Source: Planctomycetota bacterium
GTDB taxonomy: Bacteria > Planctomycetota > UBA11346
Assembly (NCBI GenBank): GCA_947440715.1
Contig: CANETI010000013.1
Coordinates: 1 to 15,549, forward strand
DNA: 15,549 nt
Reading direction: 5' to 3'
In this document: one piece after another, positions 8,580-13,630 of the stretch
Layout of the letters: every line of letters starts with the position of its first letter
Numbering within the stretch: the stretch's first letter is position 1
Notes under the pieces: generated by a model
What the model was told of the DNA's origin: nothing
What the model saw: only the letters and a program-made list of their open reading frames with translations
Database searches by the model: none
Position numbers and translations under genes: made by a program

Positions 8580-9284
8580 TCAGACTCCCTTCGCCGAGAA
8601 GGCGATTTTGACGCCTGGACCCATGGTCGAGGACAGTGTGACGTTTTTGACGAATTCACCCTTCACTGACGACGGGCGATGTTCAACCACGTGCGACAAG
8701 AAAGCGTTGATATTGTCCAATAGTTGAACTTCTTCGAATTTCGCGGTACCGACGCGCACATGAACATTGCCAGCGGCATCAGCGCGATATTCGATCTTAC
8801 CACTCTTGAATTCATTGACTGCTTTAGCGACGTCATCGGTAACGCTGCCAGCTTTTGGTGAGGGCATTAAACCGCGGGGTCCAAGCACCTTACCGAGCTT
8901 ACCGACATGACGCATCATTTTCGGCGTTGCGATAGCAACGTCGAAATCGATGAAGCCAGCGAGCACTTCGTTTACCACATCTTCACCACCGGCCTTGATG
9001 GCACCGGCAGCCGTAGCTGCCTGGGATTTTTCACCATCATCACAGAACACGATGACGCGTACATCGCGACCAGTTCCGTGTGGCATGCTAAAGCTGCCGC
9101 GAAATGCTTGATCAGCTTTTTTCGCATCAATGTTTAAGTGGACCGAGAGGTCGACACTTTCACTGAACTTTGCTTTTGCCAATTTCTTAACCACACCTAC
9201 GGCGGAATTAACTGGTTGGGCTTGTTTAATGTCGATACCGGCGCTTTCGATTAGCGCACGATAGCGTTTACTGCGAGCTCGCAT
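8580..9284 (-). CDS. rplA: 50S ribosomal protein uL1
   Basis: uL1 binds 23S rRNA at the mobile L1 arm near the E site and in many bacteria represses its own rplK-rplA message. It has 234 residues, the usual length. Recognisable segments are FRGSFSMPHGTGRDVRVIVF, the signature MMRHVGKLGKVLGPRGLMP with PKAGSVTDDV, and the closing HRPSSVKGEFVKNVTLSSTM. ATG 9284 is preceded by AAAGGACAG. It follows rplK across a 122-base gap that contains a 15-bp tandem repeat and ends one base before rplJ. Confidence 0.98.
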   Translation of the reverse strand: MRARSKRYRALIESAGIDIKQAQPVNSAVGVVKKLAKAKFSESVDLSVHLNIDAKKADQAFRGSFSMPHGTGRDVRVIVFCDDGEKSQAATAAGAIKAGGEDVVNEVLAGFIDFDVAIATPKMMRHVGKLGKVLGPRGLMPSPKAGSVTDDVAKAVNEFKSGKIEYRADAAGNVHVRVGTAKFEEVQLLDNINAFLSHVVEHRPSSVKGEFVKNVTLSSTMGPGVKIAFSAKGV

Positions 9285-9348
9285 GACTGTCCTTTCGTGG
9301 TTCAGGCGACCGAGCTAAAATGCTGCGATCTCCCACGTGGTTGTGAAG

Positions 9349-9406
9349 CTAAAGAAAATGAAACTAAAGAAAATGAAACTAAAGAAAATGAAACTAAAGA
9401 AAAAAA
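9349..9406. repeat. 15-bp tandem repeat between rplK and rplA
   Basis: Unit CTAAAGAAAATGAAA occurs three times without change at 9349-9363, 9364-9378 and 9379-9393. A partial fourth copy (CTAAAG plus A-run) runs to 9406, directly against the rplK stop codon at 9407-9409. The transcribed strand is very U-rich and contains UUUUUUU just after the stop. Each full junction contains TGAAACT, the same heptamer found between the Gly and Thr tRNA genes. No coding role on either strand is credible. Confidence 0.95.
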
Positions 9407-9838
9407 TTAGTCGACGACGACGACGCCCATCGAACGCGCGGTGCCAGCCACCGTCTTCATCGCGGCAGGCAAAGATCCAGCGGTCATTTCCGCAATCTTC
9501 TTCTTGGCAATATCTTCGACTTGAGCTTTGGTGATTTTACCACCGTCCATGGCATTGGGGGTCTTGGACCCACTTTCAATACCAGCGGCTTTTTTGATCT
9601 GCGCGCTAACGGGTGGTTGCTTGAGGATGAACGAGAAGCTTTTGTCTTTATAGACCGAAATCACCACCGGGATGATTTCGCCCTTCATCTTCGCCGTAGC
9701 GTCGTTGAATTGCTTGACGAACGCGCCGATGTTGACGCCTTTCGCACCAAGAGCTGGACCAACTGGTGGCGCTGGTGTGGCGCTCCCACCTGGGATTACC
9801 AACTTGATTTCACCAATGATTTCTTTGGCTTTGGCCAT
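9407..9838 (-). CDS. rplK: 50S ribosomal protein uL11
   Basis: uL11 binds the GTPase-associated region of 23S rRNA with uL10 and is needed for RelA activation and thiostrepton binding. It has 143 residues, normal for the family. Seen: IPGGSATPAPPVGPALG with the thiostrepton-linked proline pair, GVNIGAFVKQFNDAT, the rRNA-binding C-domain with KITKAQVEDIAKKK, and the glycine/valine-rich end TARSMGVVVVD. ATG 9838 has only a weak ribosome binding site (GAG in TGAGTAACGTC). It lies 118 bases after nusG, behind a terminator-like hairpin. Confidence 0.98.
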   Translation of the reverse strand: MAKAKEIIGEIKLVIPGGSATPAPPVGPALGAKGVNIGAFVKQFNDATAKMKGEIIPVVISVYKDKSFSFILKQPPVSAQIKKAAGIESGSKTPNAMDGGKITKAQVEDIAKKKIAEMTAGSLPAAMKTVAGTARSMGVVVVD

Positions 9839-9899
9839 GACGTTACTCAGCTAGGTAGATGGGGTCGAAAAGCAGGGCGAGGAGTATGTGGCCCCGACT

Positions 9900-9930
9900 A
9901 AAAAGAAAAGGGGGGAGTTAGGCTCCCCTT
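9900..9930 (-). terminator. terminator- or attenuator-like hairpin between nusG and rplK
   Basis: On the minus strand GGGGAG-CCTAA-CTCCCC forms a 6-bp GC-rich stem (9912-9928), followed by CC and then TTTTCTTTTT. This fits an intrinsic terminator after nusG. Because rplK follows within about 60 bases on the same strand, it may be a partial attenuator, or rplK may have its own promoter; E. coli has a promoter in this gap. I could not identify a convincing promoter or uL1-binding site here. Confidence 0.65.
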
Positions 9931-9956
9931 CGGCAAGTACGCTCTGTGGCTAAGTA

Positions 9957-10505
9957 TTAGGCAACCGCTTCGGCTTGCCAAACTTCCAGCCAAACTGGGG
10001 TTTGACGGCCAAAAACCGTGATCATCACGCGAATTTCGCCTTTTTGTGCATTGATTTCAGCCACTACGCCTTCCATGCCAGCAAAGGTCCCCTCTTTCAC
10101 TTTGACCATATCGTCAAGTTGGAATGGGATCTGAACCAGGGCTTGGCGCTGTTCTTCCGGTGATTGGGCTTTCGCCACCTTGATGATTTGCTCTGCTTCA
10201 GCGACAGTCAACGGATCAGGATTACGCGGATCGGCACCTAAAAAACCGGTTACGCCATCGACCTCTTTAATGGTATCGATCACATTATTATTAAGCGTCA
10301 TTTCTACGTAAATGTACCCAGGGTACAGTTTACGTTCGGTGGAAACTTTCTTACCGCGCTTTACTTCCGTAATGCGTTCGGCAGGAATCAACATTTCGCC
10401 AATGAAGGCTTCTAATTTACGACCCTTAATTTGGGCATGAATGAGTTCTTTAATTGAACTTTCACGTCCCGAAACGGCTTTTACGACATACCAACGCATA
10501 GACAT
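9957..10505 (-). CDS. nusG: transcription termination/antitermination factor NusG
   Basis: NusG binds the RNA polymerase clamp, modulates pausing and Rho-dependent termination, and links polymerase to uS10. It has 182 residues (E. coli 181). The NGN domain starts RWYVVKAVSGRE, includes the characteristic KLYPGYIYVEM and runs to about residue 120. The KOW domain contains VKVKEGTFAGMEGVVAEI and ends with RQTPVWLEVWQAE. The first ATG (10505) overlaps the secE stop by one base (TAATG), indicating translational coupling; another in-frame ATG lies at 10499. Confidence 0.98.
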   Translation of the reverse strand: MSMRWYVVKAVSGRESSIKELIHAQIKGRKLEAFIGEMLIPAERITEVKRGKKVSTERKLYPGYIYVEMTLNNNVIDTIKEVDGVTGFLGADPRNPDPLTVAEAEQIIKVAKAQSPEEQRQALVQIPFQLDDMVKVKEGTFAGMEGVVAEINAQKGEIRVMITVFGRQTPVWLEVWQAEAVA

Positions 10506-10924
10506 TAGAGTTTGCCTCCCAGCCAGCTTACGAGTTCAATGAAATGATAATTAGTAAAATCAACGCCAATAATCAGGACTGCCATAACGACAATCGCAAC
10601 CGCAATAATTAAGGTGCTACGAATCAACACTGGCGTGGTTGGCCATTCAACGCGCACCATTTCTTGTTCGACTTCAATAAGGAATTCAACCGCGCGTTGG
10701 TGGAAACCAATGGAAATTAATCCGGCGCTGAATGCCCCTAATGCCAATACGGTGAACAACACGCCAATAACGAGTTGCCGGGTGGCACCCTCTGCGCCTG
10801 CTCCTGCCGTGAGGTAAAAATTATACGGGCCGTAGGCACCGTTATATCCCAGATCGGCGGCGACGATCAGCGTCAGCAACAAACAGATGGTGCGGATTAC
10901 CCGCCCTTGAGGCCATTTATACAT
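10505..10924 (-). CDS. secE: preprotein translocase subunit SecE
   Basis: Essential clamp subunit of the SecYEG channel in the inner membrane. From ATG 10924 the protein has 139 residues, close to the three-helix E. coli form (127). Two hydrophobic segments (about residues 9-27 and 50-72) precede the conserved amphipathic helix and WPT motif (EMVRVEWPTT) and a last membrane helix (STLIIAVAIVVMAVLIIGV). The frame is open to a GTG at 10951, but that would start inside tRNA-Trp, so it is rejected. The gene starts 21 bases after the tRNA-Trp 3' end and overlaps nusG by one base. Confidence 0.95.
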   Translation of the reverse strand: MYKWPQGRVIRTICLLLTLIVAADLGYNGAYGPYNFYLTAGAGAEGATRQLVIGVLFTVLALGAFSAGLISIGFHQRAVEFLIEVEQEMVRVEWPTTPVLIRSTLIIAVAIVVMAVLIIGVDFTNYHFIELVSWLGGKL

Positions 10925-10945
10925 GCGTTTTCCAAGCGAAAGGTG

Positions 10946-11021
10946 TGGCACGGGAGGAGGGATTTGAACCCCCGACCGGCGGATTTGGAATCCGCTGCTC
11001 TACCAGCTGAGCTACCCCCGT
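10946..11021 (-). tRNA. tRNA-Trp (CCA anticodon)
   Basis: A 76-nt cloverleaf. The acceptor stem ACGGGGG pairs with CTCCCGT (one G-U), followed by discriminator G and an encoded CCA. D-arm is AGCTCAGCTGGTAGAGC. Anticodon stem GCGGA/TCCGC closes the loop TTCCAAA, giving anticodon CCA. The T-arm GGGGG-TTCAAAT-CCCTC has one G-U. It lies between rpmG and secE, a common bacterial arrangement, and is probably cut out of the polycistronic transcript. Confidence 0.97.
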
Positions 11022-11033
11022 ACGAGAATAACA

Positions 11034-11094
11034 ACGAGCTGCGAGCTACGAGCTGCGAATTAATTAAATTCGCAGCTCGTAGCTCGTAGCTCGT
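11034..11094. repeat. 28-bp inverted repeat made of heptamers
   Basis: The left arm 11034-11061 is ACGAGCT-GCGAGCT-ACGAGCT-GCGAATT, and the right arm 11067-11094 is AATTCGC followed by three copies of AGCTCGT. The arms are complementary at 27 of 28 positions around a 5-base centre (AATTA). It fills most of the 85-base gap between rpmG and tRNA-Trp. The transcript would form a very long hairpin just upstream of the tRNA 5' end. No U-tract follows. Confidence 0.95.
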
Positions 11095-11106
11095 AGCTAC
11101 AAGTAA

Positions 11107-11268
11107 TTACTTTCGCTTTTTCTCTTTATGCAGCGTGTGCTTACGCAGTTTTGGACTGTATTTTTTGAGTTCCAGTTTCGGCGAGGTTTTCGCACGGCTG
11201 GTGTAGTAATTCAGATCGCCAGTTTCTTGGCAGACCATGACCACGTGTTCGCGTTTATCTTTAGCCAT
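11107..11268 (-). CDS. rpmG: 50S ribosomal protein bL33
   Basis: Small large-subunit protein of 53 residues: MAKDKREHVVMVCQETG..., then NYYTSRAKT, LELKKYSPKLRKHTLHKEKK. ATG 11268 has AGAGGAAA upstream. Zinc-binding (C+) forms of bL33 have two CxxC pairs. Here only Cys13 remains; the second position of the first pair and both positions of the second (KYSPKLRKH) are not cysteine, so this is a C-minus type with one residual cysteine. It lies between tuf and tRNA-Trp, as in many bacteria. Confidence 0.95.
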   Translation of the reverse strand: MAKDKREHVVMVCQETGDLNYYTSRAKTSPKLELKKYSPKLRKHTLHKEKKRK

Positions 11269-11282
11269 TGCTAATCTTTCCT

Positions 11283-11312
11283 CTGCATCAGTGCAGAACG
11301 CTCAGGTGAGCG
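11283..11312 (-). other. two small hairpins upstream of rpmG
   Basis: CTGCA/TGCAG (11283-11287 and 11292-11296, 4-base loop) and CGCTC/GAGCG (11299-11303 and 11308-11312, 4-base loop) lie side by side. The first abuts the rpmG ribosome binding site AGAGGAAA, so folding might influence rpmG translation. This is inferred from complementarity only. Confidence 0.4.
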
Positions 11313-11338
11313 ATTTTCATTTTTACCGGGGAAGCTGA

Positions 11339-11387
11339 GAGCTTCGGATCCCAGGAGGTATTTCAACCAACCTGTCATCCGAAGCTC
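11339..11387 (-). other. 11-bp inverted repeat in tuf-rpmG spacer
   Basis: GAGCTTCGGAT (11339-11349) and ATCCGAAGCTC (11377-11387) are perfectly complementary. The 27-base interior contains a further CAGG/CCTG pairing. It is one of four stem-loops in the 183-base tuf-rpmG gap and may be an RNA processing site separating the abundant tuf message from the rest. Confidence 0.6.
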
Positions 11388-11407
11388 AACAGTAATACCC
11401 ATAACGT

Positions 11408-11434
11408 GACCGGCACCCAAGTTGGGCACCGGTC
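11408..11434 (-). other. long stem-loop after tuf
   Basis: GACCGGTGCCCAA-C-TTGGGTGCCGGTC on the minus strand can form up to 13 pairs (two G-U). It lies 17 bases after the tuf stop codon. There is no U-tract, so it is more likely a 3'-end protecting or processing stem, or a partial terminator, than a full intrinsic terminator. Confidence 0.5.
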
Positions 11435-11451
11435 CTCTTTATTACTCGATC

Positions 11452-12660
11452 TTATTCGAGGATTTTAGAAACGACGCCCGAACCGACGGTGTGGCCGCCT
11501 TCGCGAATAGCGAAGCGCAACTTGTCTTCCATGGCGATCTTGTTGATCAAAGTCACCGTCAAACGCAGGTTGTCACCTGGCATGACGATTTCCTTGTCTT
11601 TTGGCAATTCGATGGTGCCGGTAACGTCAGTCGTACGGAAGTAGAACTGTGGACGATAGCCGTTTTGGAAAGGGGTCTTACGGCCGCCTTCATCACCTTT
11701 GAGAATGTACACTTCAGCTTCGAACTTCGTGTGCACATGAACCGTCTTCGGTTTGCACAACACCATGCCGCGTTCGATGGCTTCTTTCGCCACGCCGCGC
11801 AACAAGATACCGGCGTTGTCGCCAGCAATGGTACTGTCCATTTCTTTACGGAACATTTCGATACCGGTAGCAACTGAAGCGATAGGTTCATCGCGCAGGC
11901 CAACGATTTCAACTGCATCGCCGATTTTCAACGAGCCGCGTTCAACGCGGCCGGTTGCCACGGTTCCACGACCTTCGATCGAGAACACGTCTTCAACGGG
12001 CATCAAGAATGGCTTGTCGGCTTCGCGCGCTGGCTCTGGGATGAAGGCATCCAAGGCTGCGAGTAAGTCGAGAATTGGCTTGGCATCGGCGCTCTTCGCG
12101 TCGGTGGCGGCCAAGGCGGCATTCGAACGACCACGAATAATCGGGGTGGTTTTGCCTGGAAAGCCGTACTTGTTGAGTAAGTCGCGGATTTCTTCTTCGA
12201 CCAGTTCCAAGAGATCAGGATCGTCAACTAAGTCGATCTTGTTGAGGAACACTACCATGTGGTTCACGCCGACTTGGCGGGCGAGCAACACGTGTTCTTT
12301 GGTTTGCGGCATAGGACCGTCGCCAGCGGACACGACCAAAATAGCGCCGTCCATTTGTGCGGCACCGGTGATCATGTTCTTGACGAAGTCAGCATGGCCA
12401 GGGCAGTCAACGTGCGCGTAGTGGCGGTTGAGACTGGTGTATTCTACGTGCGAAGCCGCGATGGTCACGGTTTTGTTCGAGTCACGAACCGTACCGCCCT
12501 TCGTGATTTCAGCGTAGGTCCGTGGCGGGGTGGCCTTTGGATCAACGAGCGAGCACACATGTACCAGCGCTGCAGTCAGGGTGGATTTGCCATGGTCAAT
12601 GTGACCGATGGTGCCGACGTTGACGTGCGGCTTATTGCGGACGAATTTTTCCTTGGCCAT
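11452..12660 (-). CDS. tuf: translation elongation factor EF-Tu
   Basis: GTPase that delivers aminoacyl-tRNA to the ribosomal A site; 402 residues. ATG 12660 begins MAKEKFVRNKPHVNVGTIGH and has CAGGAG seven bases upstream; the open frame continues to 12723 but is not EF-Tu-like there. G1 GHIDHGKS (19-26), G3 DCPGH (85-89) and G4 NKID (140-143) are intact. Switch I reads KGGTVRDSNKTVTI where most bacteria have RGITI; the Mg-contacting Thr (T66) is kept. I recall this form from planctomycetes. Domain 2 starts near FSIEGRGTVATGRVERG and domain 3 covers the tRNA-binding C-terminus, ending REGGHTVGSGVVSKILE. It follows tRNA-Thr(GGU) by 79 bases. Confidence 0.98.
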   Translation of the reverse strand: MAKEKFVRNKPHVNVGTIGHIDHGKSTLTAALVHVCSLVDPKATPPRTYAEITKGGTVRDSNKTVTIAASHVEYTSLNRHYAHVDCPGHADFVKNMITGAAQMDGAILVVSAGDGPMPQTKEHVLLARQVGVNHMVVFLNKIDLVDDPDLLELVEEEIRDLLNKYGFPGKTTPIIRGRSNAALAATDAKSADAKPILDLLAALDAFIPEPAREADKPFLMPVEDVFSIEGRGTVATGRVERGSLKIGDAVEIVGLRDEPIASVATGIEMFRKEMDSTIAGDNAGILLRGVAKEAIERGMVLCKPKTVHVHTKFEAEVYILKGDEGGRKTPFQNGYRPQFYFRTTDVTGTIELPKDKEIVMPGDNLRLTVTLINKIAMEDKLRFAIREGGHTVGSGVVSKILE

Positions 12661-12739
12661 AGCGGGCTCCTGGGACAGACGGCCGATGGAGCGGCCGGTG
12701 AGAATGGAACAACGAAATAGCATTCGTTGCGTGTGAAAA

Positions 12740-12815
<76 letters not shown>

Positions 12816-12824
12816 GCCGGAACC

Positions 12825-12859
12825 TGAAACTTGAAACTGGTGAAACCTGAAACTGAAAC
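12825..12859. repeat. TGAAAC short repeats between two tRNA genes
   Basis: Five copies of TGAAAC start at 12825, 12832, 12841, 12848 and 12854, mostly at a 7-base period, filling most of the 58-base gap between tRNA-Gly and tRNA-Thr(GGU). Three copies extend to TGAAACT, the heptamer also present in the repeat after rplK. Confidence 0.85.
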
Positions 12860-12873
12860 ATGACAAACGTCTG

Positions 12874-12944
12874 AGCGGGTGAAGGGAATCGAACCCTCGT
12901 CGTCAGCTTGGAAGGCTGTCGCTCTACCATTGAGCTACACCCGC
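12874..12944 (-). tRNA. tRNA-Gly (UCC anticodon)
   Basis: 71 nt without CCA. Acceptor GCGGGTG/CACCCGC with discriminator T, as usual for bacterial Gly tRNAs. The loop CTTCCAA gives anticodon TCC. T-arm GAGGG-TTCGATT-CCCTT contains one G-U. The following bases are CAG, so CCA is not encoded, unlike the other four tRNAs here. The outermost anticodon-stem pair (27-43) is an A-A mismatch. Confidence 0.95.
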
Positions 12945-12960
12945 AAGTGAGGTGAGGTGA
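12945..12960. repeat. GTGAG pentamer repeat forming the Gly-Tyr tRNA spacer
   Basis: The 16-base spacer is AAGTGAGGTGAGGTGA: two exact GTGAG units and a partial third. It makes up nearly the whole gap between the tRNA-Gly and tRNA-Tyr genes. Confidence 0.6.
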
Positions 12961-13046
12961 TGGTGGGCAGAGAAGGATTCGAACCTTCGAAGGCGTGAGC
13001 CAGCAGATTTACAGTCTGCCCCGTTTGGCCACTTCGGTATCTACCC
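12961..13046 (-). tRNA. tRNA-Tyr (GUA anticodon)
   Basis: 86-nt class II tRNA with a long variable arm (GGCTCACGCC) and encoded CCA. Acceptor GGGTAGA pairs with TCTGCCC (one G-U), discriminator A. Anticodon arm GCAGACTGTAAATCTGC gives GTA. T-arm GAAGG-TTCGAAT-CCTTC is perfect. It lies between tRNA-Thr(UGU) and tRNA-Gly as in the E. coli thrU-tyrU-glyT-thrT cluster. Confidence 0.97.
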
Positions 13047-13130
13047 ATAAGCCCGTCATCAACACTTACGTTGAATCGTTTAGTCATTCGTCATGTCATT
13101 AAATTGTAAAAAGAGCAAAAGCAAAAACGG

Positions 13131-13206
13131 TGGAGCCACCTGCTGGACTTGAACCTGCGACCTACGGTTTACAAAACCGTTGCTCTACCAGCTGAGCTAA
13201 GGTGGC
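13131..13206 (-). tRNA. tRNA-Thr (UGU anticodon)
   Basis: 76 nt with encoded CCA. Acceptor GCCACCT/AGGTGGC is perfect, discriminator T. Anticodon stem ACGGT/ACCGT closes the loop TTTGTAA, giving TGT. The T-stem GCAGG/CCAGC has one A-A mismatch at its centre, unusual for a functional tRNA but compatible with folding. It is the first gene of the tRNA-tuf cluster. Confidence 0.94.
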
Positions 13207-13257
13207 CTTTTTCAGGCGGAGCCTGGTAATTGCCTACCCTTTGCAAAAGGGACGCGA

Positions 13258-13285
13258 AGGCTAGATGGGACACTATGGGTGTCAA
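13258..13285 (-). promoter_or_regulatory. candidate sigma-70-type promoter for tRNA-tuf operon
   Basis: On the minus strand TTGACA (13280-13285), a perfect -35 box, is followed after 16 bases by TAGCCT (13258-13263), a weak -10 match. The start would fall about 40 bases upstream of tRNA-Thr(UGU), with a GC-rich stretch (CGCGTCCC) after the -10, a feature linked to stringent control in other bacteria. A GCTGG/CCAGC dyad lies just upstream of the -35. The call rests on sequence match and position only. Confidence 0.4.
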
Positions 13286-13393
13286 GCTCGCCGCTGGTAT
13301 CATTCCAGCATCAGTGCTTGGCTCTCGTATACAGAGAAAAAAGTCGATTTATGCCTGTGTTTATTCTCTTTTTTGCGCCAAATTATTTGGTCC

Positions 13394-13429
13394 GGCAGAT
13401 CCGAAAGGTCTGGCAGACCCGAAAGGTCC
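13394..13429. repeat. 18-bp direct repeat, two copies
   Basis: GGCAGATCCGAAAGGTCT (13394-13411) is followed at once by GGCAGACCCGAAAGGTCC (13412-13429), 16 of 18 bases identical. The junction also forms a GGTCT-GGC-AGACC hairpin (13407-13419). It is in non-coding sequence upstream of the candidate promoter. Confidence 0.85.
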
Positions 13430-13630
13430 ACTCCGTTTTCGTTTATCGGCCGAGAAAATGACGTTCCTTTTTTGCCTGTCGAGCACGAACCCCTAGGCCC
13501 CCTGCCGAAATGAAGAACCGGTGCTGTCGGTCACCATGTCGGCTGGTTTCAAATACCAAAATCATCCGGACATCCTAGCTGAACAGCCGCTCCAGGGACG
13601 CCAAGACGATATCAAATATTTTTTCTGTCT

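Larger units (their letters stand above)
13207..13630. other. non-coding interval upstream of the tRNA-tuf cluster
   Basis: These 424 bases hold no gene that I can support. They contain a candidate promoter (13258-13285), dyads at 13213-13225 (CAGGC/GCCTG), 13237-13251 (CCCTTT/AAAGGG), 13293-13309 (GCTGG/CCAGC) and 13379-13391 (CCAAAT/ATTTGG), and an 18-bp direct repeat at 13394-13429. Short overlapping plus-strand frames here have low-complexity translations and no family resemblance. No intrinsic terminator was found after the gene ending at 13631. Confidence 0.6.

Noticed and set aside
9337..9534. Plus-strand frame with MKLKK repeats
   Set aside because: It is the translation of the 15-bp tandem repeat followed by antisense rplK; no ribosome binding site or family match.
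10925..10951. secE start at GTG 10951
   Set aside because: It would begin inside the 3' end of tRNA-Trp; ATG 10924 gives a normal SecE.
12661..12723. N-terminal extension of EF-Tu
   Set aside because: EF-Tu starts MAKEKF at 12660 with a good ribosome binding site; the extra 21 residues are unrelated spacer sequence.
13230..13513. Overlapping small plus-strand frames upstream of the tRNA cluster
   Set aside because: Three frames are open over the same stretch, with no recognisable family, no convincing ribosome binding site, and they overlap repeats and the candidate promoter.
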